Positions 44,201-54,985 of a stretch of 64,000 nucleotides of DNA are shown here, piece by piece. Each line of letters begins with the position of its first letter. Position 1 is the first letter of the stretch. The notes below the pieces were generated by a model. It had not been told where the DNA came from. It searched no databases and saw only the letters and a program-made list of their open reading frames with translations. This DNA comes from Petunia secreta (lineage: Eukaryota > Streptophyta > Magnoliopsida > Solanales > Solanaceae), in contig JARKIP010000022.1 of assembly GCA_029990175.1 (NCBI GenBank), forward strand, positions 22,356,001 through 22,420,000, read 5' to 3'. The position numbers and the translations under genes are program-made.

Positions 44201-44415
44201 CTAAATTCAGGGATTTCAAAGTGGGAGATTACGTGTTGAAAACTGTGAATCAATCAACGAAGGAGGACAACGGGGGGAAACTCATTGCAAATTGGGAAGG
44301 ACCTTACAGGGTCAAAGCAATCGTTGGAAAAGGCTCCTACCAAATTGAATCTCTGCAAGGCAAACCCGAACCTCTGAATTGGAATGTCTCCCACCTAAAG
44401 CGATATTACTTTTAG
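41272..44415 (+). pseudogene. Pol of G: RT, RNase H, second RNase H, integrase
   Basis: Reads in a different frame from Gag, starting within the RT N-terminus. RT runs from PRFTPVKQKKRPHAGVKKK through MCVDYTDLNKACPKDSYPLP to VYIDDMLIKS. A single TAG at 42001-42003 replaces a codon in the segment FIVS-stop-RGIEANPDK; the frame then continues to the end. The first RNase H lacks its first Asp (YLAVSEVSVSAV). The second, archaeal-like one has DGATNSKGSG, NNEAEYEAA, CDSQLVVNQ and NTEADAL, giving D, E, D, D. Integrase has the HHCC finger (CDKCQRHG) and D, D, E in MDVVGPLPKGK, ACDNGKQF and NGQAESSNR. One stop from an intact pol. Confidence 0.9.
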
Positions 44416-45165
44416 CCGAGGTAAATATATTTCGATTCTTATTTAATTTAAACAGCCCCGAGCCGAACAGCGCTCCCATGGCATTGAAAAACAATGTACT
44501 AACTTACTCCTCGTTCCATCTTCTGCTTAACCTTTTCAGGAAGCGAACCGAACCGACTACAGTGCTCGGATCTTCATCAAGATTCACAACCGAACACTAG
44601 GGGGGGAGTGAGAAGTGGTTGATAGCGGGGTCGACATCGAGCCTCCCAACCGAAGCTTATCTATCCAGGAACCGGGGACTGATGCCCGAGGATTAGATTT
44701 AGTGCATTGTACTTAGCCCGATAGCGGCATTTTCGTATTTTCATGAAAGGTTTTTTACCTTTTTCACCCAAGGTCCGCTTCGACTTGGTTCTTTGTACAT
44801 AGCCTTTGGCTCGTTTGATATCAATAAAATGCCATCGCTTACACTCATCTTAATTTCGCTTACGTTCACTTTATCTGTATGAGTTTTGCATTTTAAAGCC
44901 GCGCAATGCATCGACTCGAGGGCGAGACGTCGTCCAAAGTTTGCATCGGTCAAATTCTGCTCAAGTCTTGCAAGCAAGCATTTAAACTTTATATCAAGGT
45001 GTTCGGTATATGCAAAGAACCATCACACGAAGTAAAGATGCAAAAACTTTCATTAAAGGCCCGAAGGCTAAACATTTACATACAAAAACGACCCGAAGGT
45101 CGAAAAAGTCCTAACTTTAGAGCCCGAAGGCTTACAAAAGAAATACTATAAGCGATTTATGCGAT
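44416..45165 (+). other. Region between pol and the antisense gene in G
   Basis: No sense ORF of note. It could contain the 3' untranslated region of the antisense gene as well as that of pol. Confidence 0.5.
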
Positions 45166-47934
45166 TTATGCCTCGGGAGAATCACCTCCATCCTCGGAGC
45201 CCCCTTCGGCATCTTCTTCCTCCTCTTCCTCCTCACCGTCGCTCGAGGCCTCACTTGAAGGAAGTTCATCGATGATAGCTTGAGCTTCGGCCGCCTTTAC
45301 CTCGGCTTTGGCAATCTCTTCATCCAGATCAATCTCCCCGGCGCGACACCGCTTGAGCAGCCTTAGCCGAGATTTGATAATGGCCCATCGCTTATCCAGT
45401 TCGGCCCTTTTCACCTTAAGCGCAGCCCTATCTTTTCGATCTGCAATTTCATCCTTCAGGGCCGCAATCTGGGCATCCTTAGCTGAAAGCTTGAGAGCTT
45501 TGCCCTCAAGCTTCTTGATATGAAGCAAGTGATCTTTCAGCTGCTCCTGGTGCTTCTTAGCCAAATTCACAGCCTCGTTTTTGGTTCGCGACAACTCACC
45601 ATCCAACCTCGCGACTTCTTCAGCCAACTTCGAGCGTTCAGCTTGAAAATCGTCACTCAAGACCTTGATCTTGGCCTCGGAATTCGCCTCAGCTTCGCGT
45701 AGATCAGCCTGAGACTTGGCTAAATCAGCTTTCAGCGAAGCAATTTGGGCTTTGAATTTGTCCCTTTGCTGATCCCATAGGCGAGATACGCACCGAACCT
45801 TGGCAGTCCTCGAGGACTCGACTTCGATCGCCTTCAATGAAAGGATGAAGCTCTGAGCAAATGTCAAATTTACCGAGGTTAGAAACAGCCCGAAGGTAAA
45901 GATTCAAAATTATTTGGTTGCAAGATCAATGACTTACCCTCACTGCGTTGGATGCTATGGTGCTGTATAGCTGGCCCGGGGTGAACTCTTGCATAAGCTT
46001 GTCCTCGGTCGGCCCCAGCAAAGGTGTGAGGCTAAAAAGATCCTCGGGGCTGCAGCCTAGCAAATTTGAAGAGATCGGCACCTCGAGTTTTCGGTAAGCC
46101 CCCACCGAGGAAGAAATTCTTGCAGGTTCGGAGTGCGCTCTCACTGACCCGGTGCCAGCCTCTCCAGTGAACGCAGTAGATCCAGCTTCGGTGACTTTAG
46201 CCTTGCCCTTGGCTTTTTCCGCAGCCGCATCAGGCTCAAGTTCTTGACCTTCGAGATCAATGACATCAACGTCTCCTCGAGCCCAAGCCTCGGCGGCTGC
46301 ATCATCCTCGGGCTCATCCACCAATCCTCGGCGCTTTTCAGCCACAGCTTCGGGCTGGGGAGGAATTTCCGCCTCGGTGCGAGGATCCACCGAGCGGGAC
46401 GACTTCTTCGACGTAGCCCTCTTCCGCTTCACGCCTACGAACGAAGGAGAAATCAAAAAACATTGGAACAGAAAGAGAACGATACTTAACAACGTGAGCC
46501 GAGGACAAGAGTTACCTTTGGAAGTCCCTTGATCGGGGGCTCCCTTGGAAGTTTTAGAAGATTTGGAAGCCTTCAATCCTTTGTACTCCCCGGCTACCGC
46601 AGCCAGATCATCGTCAGACTCGGTCTCTTCATCATTTTTCTTCTTTTCTTCCTTCTTCTTCTTACTCTTCTTGGTGTTAGCGGCACGATTTGGAAAACCT
46701 GACACCGAGGGAAAGAAAGTCAGAAAAATCCCAAAGTTAACCACTATTAAAACACTATCAAAACTCACCGTGCCTCTTGCACTGCCAACCAAATTCGGCA
46801 GCCATATTCATCCATGTCCTCTCGGGGCGGATACGAGCCCCGGTCATCGCCTTAACCCATGCTGTCAAACCCGCTGGGGGCACGATGTCGACCTTGTTGG
46901 CTGAAAAAGTAACAAAGGGACAAAATCAATAAAGTATGGATAAACAACCAAGCAGTAAAACATGGAAGGCAGTGTAACTTACGCGTGTTGTTCCACCGCT
47001 CGGGGAAATTGGGCTCGGCAGATAAGACCTTGGTCTCCAGCAAGATGAACCGCTCACTCCAGCCTCGGTCTCCGTGATCCTCACTCTTGTGGAGGAGAGC
47101 AAATTTGCCTCGGTTGTTGAGTGCCACCACCCCGGCTTTGTGGAAATAAGGGTAGTAAAGGGAAATAAGGTGTTGAAAAGTGAAGTCCACCTTCGCCTTT
47201 TTGCTTAGCCAATCCATGCATTGGACGACTCTCCAGACACCGGGGCCAAGTTGGGCCAGACACAAATTATAGGCCCGGCAAAAGTCATCGATGACTTTGT
47301 GGACAGGAAGAGTGAAGCCGATGGTGAATGGGTAAGCATAAGCAAAAGACATACCCTCGATATTGTGGCATACCCTGCTTGTCGGATCGGGGATAACAAC
47401 CTTGACCTCGGGCTCAAATTGGCACTCCCTCCGAACCCGCTCAGTGTGAGCCTGAGTAATGAGGGTTGGGGTAGTATTCACGGGGACATTCCTGTGCTTC
47501 CCCTCCTGCTCAGCCGTCTGAGTTTGCAATTTCAAGTCCTTAGAATTGTCGAAATGGGAGGGAATTATTTGATGTGGTTCAAGTTCCTGCTCGAGAGGAA
47601 TTACAGAGCCTGAAGATCCCCCTTCGGTAGCAGTCCCCCTCTCTCCGCCGCCCGCGGCGTTGTCGCCCTCGGCGCCTTCTTCCCCGTGTACGGTTTCTTT
47701 TTCCTCTAAGTGGACATCATCATCCCCAGCGGCTATTTCATGCCTAACCCTTTGCCTCCGTCGCGCAGCGGCGCCGACGTCGGAGGTCACCTCCTCACCG
47801 CCTTCCGCCTCCACCATCTGAAGCGGTGGCACGGAGGCAACAAGTTCGCCGCCAGCAGTGATAGTGGCAAGTTGATCAACTCTGGCCCTCTCGCCGGAAT
47901 CACTCGAGTCCTGTCTAGAAGTTGTTGCAGACAT
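45166..47934 (-). CDS. Five-exon antisense gene inside element G (816 codons when spliced)
   Basis: Exons: 47934-46983, 46900-46769, 46698-46516, 46434-45938, 45852-45166. All four introns (70-85 bases) start GT and end AG, with donors GTAAGT, GTGAGT, GTAACT and GTAAGT. Exon lengths 952, 132, 183, 497 and 687 sum to 2451, and I find no in-frame stop before the terminal TAA. Start: ATG with CCACC upstream, MSATTSRQDSSD. Exon 1 holds an Ala/Gly/Glu-rich N-terminus, then a globular region (YAYPFTIGFTLPVHKVIDDF; WRVVQCMDWLSKKAKVDF; LISLYYPYFHKAG). This resembles the plant 'putative gypsy-type transposon' domain (Pfam Transposase_28, PF04195), from memory and unchecked. Exons 3-4 encode Lys/Glu- and Ser-rich linkers. 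Exon 5 is a long coiled coil (KAQIASLKADLAKSQADLRE) ending in an acidic tail. The function is unknown. Extra ORFs on the antisense strand are known in Tat elements. Confidence 0.8.
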
Positions 47935-48071
47935 GGTGGTGGAGCTAAAGGCTAAAATTTCACTGATTGATCGGAAACTTGGGAAGATTTGGAAGGAGAT
48001 ATGAAGTTTTTTCCTTTTTTGCACTGTTGAGTTTTCAAGAAAAAGTGAAGAAGACGTTCAGCAAGATGCCC

Positions 48072-48080
48072 ATTTTATAG
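48072..48080 (-). promoter_or_regulatory. TATA box of the antisense gene in G
   Basis: CTATAAAAT on the minus strand, about 140 bases upstream of the ATG. With initiation about 30 bases downstream this would leave a 5' untranslated region of about 105 bases. Confidence 0.6.
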
Positions 48081-48311
48081 GTATGGAAGATTAAGAGGCG
48101 ATGATGTCATGGTCATCATTATAACGTTGGGAGAAGCGAGAACTTCGGCGTGGAAGTTCAAGGGTCCAACGGATGAATGCCACGTGTCCACGAGAAGTGA
48201 CTTGATGGGACACGGACCGTTGACAACTTTTTAAAACGCTTGGGTAAGATCTAGCCACGTCTATCTCCCGCCAAACTTCATTCCACTCCTCGGTCTCCTC
48301 AGTAGGCAACC

Positions 48312-48326
48312 GAGGAGTGGGGGGAC
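48312..48326 (+). other. Polypurine tract of G
   Basis: GAGGAGTGGGGGGAC just before the 3' LTR. Confidence 0.8.
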
Positions 48327-48330
48327 TATC

Positions 48331-48888
48331 TGTATTGGGTAAAAATTGACCCGCGGTGATCCGCCTCGGTCGTGCAAATCTTAACGACCGAACACGTCAC
48401 GACTAAGCAACCGCCGAAGCGATTGAGCAAATCGCCGAAGCCTTGAAACCGAAGATCCGTTACCGAAGGCGAGCCGCGAGCTGAGCTTCGGTGACTATCA
48501 CCTCGGTCAAGCAACAGGGCCACGCCACCGAGGTCGTTAACACTCACCTCGGTGGATCCTCCTCGGTTCGCCCGGCTTTGCAGCCCACTACTTCACCCCA
48601 CTAACTCAGCCACTACACCTCAAGATCGTGGGACAACATGGCAATAGATAGTGGAGATCATGGGCAGAGACTCATATCTATAAATAGCAGTTCATTTCAT
48701 GTAATAGGCATCCAGAAATACATACCGAAACTCTGCCCAAATTTGTACTGAACATCCATATATTGAAAGCAAGTTATTTTACGCATTTTCGTCTATTTCG
48801 TGCATTATTTACCGCTTTGATACAAAGATTTGCTTATATTCGAATCCAAATTCGATTTGTGTACCTAAAAATGATTTAGGCCCATACA
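48331..48888 (+). repeat. 3' LTR of G
   Basis: 558 bases, the same length as the 5' LTR and without indels relative to it. The TATA box is at 48677-48687. Confidence 0.95.
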
Positions 48889-49276
48889 CTCATAATTGGA
48901 ACGAAAAGAGTACTTTAATTCTGGCACGTAAAAAGATAAAGTGACTTCTAGAAGAGCTATGAAAGATTTTAAGGAGAAGATATCCAAGCCGAATCAATTT
49001 ATTACATGCCACTCATGTAAACTTAAATAATGTGAACAGCCCTTTGCGTGTGTCTAGATGGCTTTCCCCTGGTGACAATAAACCATTATGTTAGAGCTAG
49101 AGAAAAAGACATGAAGACAATCTTATTTCCTTATGTTTCACTACCGTCGACCGTCTATATTAAGAAACCGAAATCCAGCCCGATCAGTAATGTTGTTTGA
49201 GAAATAAACTAAACTGAAACAATTGAAAATATAGAAGCGCAAGTGTAAATTAAAAAAGCTCATATTAAATACTAAT
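48889..49276. other. Flank between G and the duplicated block
   Basis: Continuation of the target sequence of G. No gene or known repeat recognised. Confidence 0.5.
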
Positions 49277-50287
49277 TAACATGACTACTCTATAAAGTTC
49301 AAGGTGACGAGTTTTCAAAGAGCTGATTTCTCTTGTCCATTAATTGTGATATAAAATGGAAAACAAAAACAAGATGAAATTGAAACATAAAAGAGGTTGA
49401 AACTATTTGGACAAACAGTTAAGACATAAAAATGGTGTATTGATACTAAATTACATCCTAATTGGGTTCAAATATAACTCTTAATCTAATAGAATCACCA
49501 AAAAAATATCTACTCCTTGTAAATCTTAGAACAAGTTTTCCACGTACTTTCAAAAAGAGCTGCAAAGTTCATCAAACATAAACTAATCTAATGTCCCTCA
49601 TATATTATTTATACTAGGATTAAGAATGGTCATAAATGTCCTTAGTTACATGCCTATATAACAAAATATCCAAAATAAGTCTAGTTCTTGATTTGTATGC
49701 ACTCTGAAAATACTCTAAGTTCATGACATCAAGTATTTATCTTCATAGAACATAAGTGCTTCTAAGGCTTACATCATTCTCCACTTCTTGAAAAGAATTT
49801 GACTTGGAATTCGGACCTTGCAAAATATGGAAGGGAATGAGTAACCAAACCAATTAATAAGTATCTAAGCAATAAGTTCCACAATATGCAAAAAAAATGC
49901 ACACTTTTATGATATAGCCAATTTAATAAATATTACTTTTTTCATTAAAGCCTCAAGCGCTTGGATAAAAATTATACAAGCATGAGGTAAATCATTGAAT
50001 CCATTAGAGTTAAAGAATACATCATGTCGATTGCAATGGGATCCTTTATATACAAAATCACAAAGATGATCATCAAACAACTCAAGGAGCAAACGCCAAT
50101 CTTATATCCACAAAAATCTTATGTGTCAAATCATAGAAGCACTCAAGTAATGGTAATAAAGTATTTAACACATAATATCATAAAACCACTCCTCAAAGTA
50201 ACATGAATCCTAAACAAAGTATCCATATAATGTACATCAAAATGAACAATCTTAAAATATAGCAAACATCCTCAAGATTAAAAATTA
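49277..50287. other. AT-rich non-coding flank, copy 2
   Basis: Same sequence as 3870-4880; no supportable gene. Confidence 0.6.
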
Positions 50288-50427
50288 CTCCCTCCGTCCC
50301 AATTTATGTGACACTATTTCCTTTTTAGTCTGTTCTAAAAAGAATGTCACCTTTCCTTATTTGACAACTATTTAATGCATTGTCTCTATTTTACCCTTGT
50401 TGGGTCCTACTTATTATAAAAGCTACC
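50288..50427. mobile_element. Stowaway MITE, left half (copy 2)
   Basis: CTCCCTCCGTCCCAATTTAT terminus preceded by TA. It is interrupted by copia-1 after CTACC, and its other half resumes at 63345. Confidence 0.9.
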
Positions 50428-50737
50428 TGTTATAAAACTAATAGTAAAGTAGCGCAAGAACAAGACAAAATATATGAGAGGAGAAGGAAGAATTTGTATT
50501 ATTCTCAAAGTGTTTCAAGTGTGTCTTCCATAGACAAAGTGTCCTCTATTTATAGGACACCAATACATAGGAAGTTACAAGTTATCCCAAAGGTTACAAG
50601 AATTAAGAGGTGACTAAATGAGGAATTAAGTAGGAGAAAGTGGGGAGGAATAAATTAGGAGAAAGTGGGGTAGTAAATCATAAGTTAGTGGTGAGTAGTG
50701 GTCATCCACATTAACACAAATACATGGATTTACAACA
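50428..50737 (-). repeat. 3' LTR of copia-1 (copy 2)
   Basis: TGTTATAAAAC...TTACAACA, with the minus-strand purine tract CCAAGGGGGAG next to it (50738-50748). Confidence 0.92.
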
Positions 50738-50944
50738 CTCCCCCTTGGATGACCATTTTGAAGGTAATGTGCCTCGTTAAAACCTTACTAGGAAAAAGCC
50801 CAGTGAAGGAAAAAGAGTACACACTTCCTTTAATACGCCTTTAGAGCTGCCTCATTAAAAACCTTACAAGTAAAACCCAAGTGGGATAAAACCTTGTTAA
50901 GGGAAAAAGAGTGCAGCGCGTATTTTACTCCCCCTGATGAAAAT

Positions 50945-52950
50945 ATCATTCAATATCTTGAAGACGACACATTCCAATCGTGTAAATCAGCTTCTCAAAT
51001 GTTGAGATTGGCAATGACTTAGTGAACAGATCCGCCAAACTATCATTTGAGTGAATTCTTCAGCATTAACTTCATCATTCTTTTGAAGATCATGACTGAA
51101 AAGGAATCTTGTTGAATATTTGTCTCCTTTAATTGTATCTTCTTTTTAGCTGAACAATCCATGCAATATTTCATATAATATTATTGTGATCTTCGTCTTC
51201 AAAGAAATACCATATTGTTACTGAATATGTGGAGTCCTTGATCTCAACCACCAATATTGTCGCATAGCTTCAAGCATGTCTATTATCTCTTCAAAAATTG
51301 AAGATGTAGCAGCAACAATTGATTTTCTAAAATGCCATAATATAGGTATTCTACCACAACAAATAAATACCAAATTGATATCGGACTTTGTGGATCAAGT
51401 AGATACCATGTATTCTTATGATGTCTTCGCATTGAGGAAGAACTGAATCTTACCAATAAGCTTATAACAAAAGCTATAACTAGTGGAGTATATTTGGTAA
51501 GATACTTCAACGTACCAATTGCATTAAAATATAATATTTCAATATCAAGAAGCTCACAAACACAATTTTACCACATGTGGCCAGATTATTTTAATCCGTA
51601 TAAATATTTATGAAGCTTCATTGTATAGGTTTCCCGGGAGCCTTTACATAGTCCAAGGATTTTGAATCCTTCAAGGATAAATATATTGTTGCTCAATGAG
51701 CCATATAAAAGGCCGTTGCAACATTCATACGCATATCAAGTCTTTCATGCACTGCCAGACATACAATATACCTGAAGGTGATTGCATCCACCAAAAGGAG
51801 AATATAGCTCCATATAATCAATGTCAGATCTTTGTACCTCAAGCCGTACTTTATATTTAATGACTTATTATTATCAATATTTTTGCACAAAAAATCTTTG
51901 TACACCACTGGCTTTGCACCTTCAGGTGTTTGAACTATAGGTCCAAAAACTTCACTTCACTCGAGTGAAGCCAATTTTTGCTTGAATGCGTTTTACTATT
52001 TTTGGCCAATAATTTCATGTCTGTATTCCTAACAGACTTAAGCTCACGATCCTCATTATCCTTTATAATATTGAGCTTTAAAATATATGCAAGATATCGT
52101 CGACGATAATTTCATATCTCGGTTCCCAATCCGACATAACATATTGAGATCTCTTCACATTCGTAAATTTTCACGTACCTGAACTTCTCCTTATGACGTT
52201 TTATGAAGTGTTATATTGTGGGCTATTTTAGAGCCCTACCTCCTTATTTGACCATCATAATCATTTGCTACTTTCCTTTTTCAAGGATTTATCTTTGGAG
52301 CCGAATGGGCTACCACGCTTCAGGCGTGCCTTAGACTCATTGACATAAATAGATTGTCTCACCAGGACATCAGGAGCATTAGTAGCTGAAATATAATATT
52401 TTTCTTTGGGTCAGTAATGCGTCTGGCAGTGACTTGCATTATCTTTATATGAGGATCATAATAAAATGATAATTTAATTTATTATTCCTCAGCTGCATTA
52501 ATTTCTCCCCCTAATGTTAGCCAAACTAACATTCGTTCCCAATTATATGGGATCCATCTTTGTGCATTGCGGTGGAGCAATTGATAATATACCGTACATT
52601 AAAATTATTAGATGGAAAATATTTGGTTCCTGACCCTGAACCAATTATGAGGGGGAATTCATTTTGTGGCATGTCGTGCACAAGTGCTGCTTTATGGATA
52701 TACCATACCTCATACCTGATTTAGGTAGCATTGTTCTCATATGCATGGCTTAGCAATTGGAGGCTTTCAATATATGAATCTGCTAAACTTGCTTGATAAA
52801 CATTATCAAGATAATTTGTCTAGATTGCATAATCTGGAAATATGCTCATAATAAGATTTATTTAGCAAATACTTAACCTCGCAAGTAACATTGTGTGTTT
52901 GTAATAAAACGCACATGTGACCTTATCATAGATGCATCTATTTATAATAA
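50945..52950 (-). pseudogene. Decayed copia-1 pol, 3' half (copy 2)
   Basis: Same RNase H, RT and integrase remnants as in copy 1 (LADLFTKSLPIST, DAITFRYIVCLAVHERLDM, ARLKRGSPFGSKDKS). The integrase core is cut by A2. Confidence 0.82.
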
Positions 52951-52953
52951 TTA

Positions 52954-53768
52954 TGATAAGGGGAAAACTACGGAAGCGATAAACGATGATAAAGAACGAG
53001 ACGCAACAAGAACACTTACGAAATAGCACCAAGGAACGAGTCTTGATACACCCTCGATTCGAGTCAAGAAGCACCTACGCTATGCAACTATCCTCAAGAG
53101 ACACTCGGCTCAAGCAAATAGAGTGATCGAAGAGGATTGAAAAGCAACTTGGATTCATCCAATTAATTCAAGCCAAAATTGGTTACAAGTGTTTGGGAGC
53201 AATGCTCTTTAATTCAATGTTCAAGGTGAGTTAATGGCAATAAATGATGAAGGGTGTTATTTATAGCACCCTTCTACAACCTAGTGAAATGTCATTCAAG
53301 CCCTTAGCTAGATAGAAATACATTAGAACTAGCTAGGGTCAAAATAGGAAGTTTACACAAAAATATAGCCAATTCAGCGTTTTGGGCGCTCCACCCTGGA
53401 GCTGGGCGCTCCGCCTGGTGGAAGCATGACCCAGGCGCTCTGCCTAGGGTCAGGCGCTCCGCCTGGTGAGCTCCACTGCCAAAAGTGAGCTAGGCGCTCC
53501 GCCTAGTGGCTGGGCGCTCCGCCCAATGGCTGCCCATTTTGGGCGATCCGCCTAAGGTGCTGGGCGCTCCGCCTAAGGTGCTGGGCGCTCCGCCTGGGGC
53601 CTGAAGCTTTCCATTCCTCCTTCCAACGAACTCAAGTGTATGGTCTTCCAATGGCCTCCGGAGCTCGTATCATCAACGCCCCTCCGAATCAAGTATAAGT
53701 GAGCATCATGAAGTGCTTTAGCTTGGCTTCTCGTAAAGGGTCTTGTGGTGGTGGTTTGCCCCGCATCA
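52954..53768 (-). repeat. 3' LTR of A2
   Basis: 815 bases. Palindromes GGCG-CTC-CGCC lie at about 53385-53600. It differs from the 5' LTR by about eleven substitutions and one 19-base palindrome unit. Confidence 0.93.
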
Positions 53769-53950
53769 TCCTCCCCTTCTTGAGAAGATTTCGTCCTCGA
53801 AATTGTAGCATCAACCTCCACGACATTGTCCTCCACGGCATCATCTCCTACATCAAAAGGAGCCAAGTCACTAACATTAAAAGTGTTTGAAATAGTGTAC
53901 TCACTTGGCAAATCGATCACATATGCGTTGTTGTTGATCTTGGATAGCAC
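53573..53950 (-). CDS. C-terminal tail of A2 integrase, entering the LTR
   Basis: Frame continuing the integrase end after a shift near 53990. It reads LSKINNNAYVIDLPSEYTIS, then TFNVSDLAPFDVGDDA, an acidic linker and ISRTKSSQEGEDDAGQ, and about 65 residues encoded in the 3' LTR. The segment corresponds to the GPY/F-to-tail region of gypsy integrases. No chromodomain is seen. Confidence 0.75.
   Translation of the reverse strand: MLSKINNNAYVIDLPSEYTISNTFNVSDLAPFDVGDDAVEDNVVEVDATISRTKSSQEGEDDAGQTTTTRPFTRSQAKALHDAHLYLIRRGVDDTSSGGHWKTIHLSSLEGGMESFRPQAERPAP
53769..53781 (-). other. Polypurine tract of A2
   Basis: AAGAAGGGGAGGA on the minus strand, inside the coding frame for QEGEDDAGQ. Confidence 0.82.
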
Positions 53951-54918
53951 TTGGAAGGGTCCATCTCCCCGGGTGCCAACTTTCCTTTTCTAAGGTTTGG
54001 AAACCTCTCTCTGCGGAAGTGCACCCACACCCAATCTCCTTTCTTGAGTTCTAACTTCTTCCTCCCCTTGTTCTTCTTGAGGGCAACCTTGTCATAGGCT
54101 TCCTCCAATCTCTTCCTTACTTTGGCATGGATTTCAAGCATAGCTTTAGCTCGGTTTTCACCTTCAAAATTAACAACCATTTCCTTGGGCAAAGGGGTTA
54201 GATCAAGTGGAATCAAAGGATTAAAACCATAGACGCACTCAAACGGAGTCAAGCCAATCATGCTATGCAATGTACGGTTATAAGCAAACCCCATAAGAGG
54301 CAACTTGTCAACCCACGTCCCGGCCTTACCTCGGGTCATGGCTCTAAGAAGAGCACCCAAGGTTCGGTTCACCACTTCGGTTTGTCCATCCGTTTGGGGG
54401 TGGTGGGACGTAGAAAACAACAACTTGGTGCCAAGAGCACCCCAAAGACACCTCCAAAAATGGCTAAGGAACTTAGAGTCCCTATCACTCACAATTGTTT
54501 GAGGCACACCATGCAACTTTAACACATTATCAATGAACAAAGAAGCTACATGTTGTGCATCATGACTCTTTTTACAAGGAATAAAGTGAGCCATTTTGGA
54601 GAACCGATCCACGACAACATAAATGCTATCGTGTCCCCCTTTAGACCGTGGCAAACCCATAACAAAATCCATCGAAATATCCATCCACGGGCTAGTAGGA
54701 ATAGGGAGGGGAGTATACAAACCATGGGAGTTAGATTTGGACTTAGCATACTTGCAATCCAAGAAAGTGTTGCAAAGTCTCTCAACTTGCACACCCATCT
54801 TTGGCCAATGGAATTGCTCCATGAGAATGGCCAAGGTTTTGTTCCTCCCAAAGTGACCCATCAAGCCCCCACAATGTGCTTCACGAACAAGCAACTCCCT
54901 CCATGAGGACTCGGGCAC
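53917..54918 (-). CDS. A2 integrase
   Basis: 333-residue frame. The HHCC finger begins VREAHCGGLMGHFG; its Cys pair reads FLDC where A1 has CLDC, so one zinc ligand is lost in this copy. The catalytic core shows D in YVVVDRFSKMAHF, D in IVSDRDSKF and E in TDGQTEVVNRTL. The C-terminal part (KKLELKKGDWVWVHFRRERF) is the usual DNA-binding region. The first codon is not a natural start; this is part of the polyprotein after frameshifts. Confidence 0.88.
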   Translation of the reverse strand: MPESSWRELLVREAHCGGLMGHFGRNKTLAILMEQFHWPKMGVQVERLCNTFLDCKYAKSKSNSHGLYTPLPIPTSPWMDISMDFVMGLPRSKGGHDSIYVVVDRFSKMAHFIPCKKSHDAQHVASLFIDNVLKLHGVPQTIVSDRDSKFLSHFWRCLWGALGTKLLFSTSHHPQTDGQTEVVNRTLGALLRAMTRGKAGTWVDKLPLMGFAYNRTLHSMIGLTPFECVYGFNPLIPLDLTPLPKEMVVNFEGENRAKAMLEIHAKVRKRLEEAYDKVALKKNKGRKKLELKKGDWVWVHFRRERFPNLRKGKLAPGEMDPSKCYPRSTTTHM

Positions 54919-54985
54919 ACAAACTCTTCCATTTTTAAAATGTAGCCATCAACCCATTGGTATTTCTCCACCCTCTTCCCACTCA

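Larger units (their letters stand above)
38201..48888 (+). mobile_element. Complete Tat-type Ty3/gypsy element G
   Basis: 10,688 bases with two 558-base LTRs differing at eight positions and CTCAT on both sides (38196-38200, 48889-48893). The primer site is of the TGGCGCCGTCTGTGGGGA kind. Gag-pro and pol follow, with a second, archaeal-like RNase H domain before integrase, the hallmark of the Tat clade. A 3.9-kb region before the 3' LTR holds a gene on the opposite strand. Base composition is clearly richer in GC than the flanks. Confidence 0.95.

Noticed and set aside
45166..45867. Antisense coiled-coil ORF as a stand-alone gene
   Set aside because: An in-phase splice acceptor at 45853 joins it to upstream exons; its own first ATG lies in the proposed intron.
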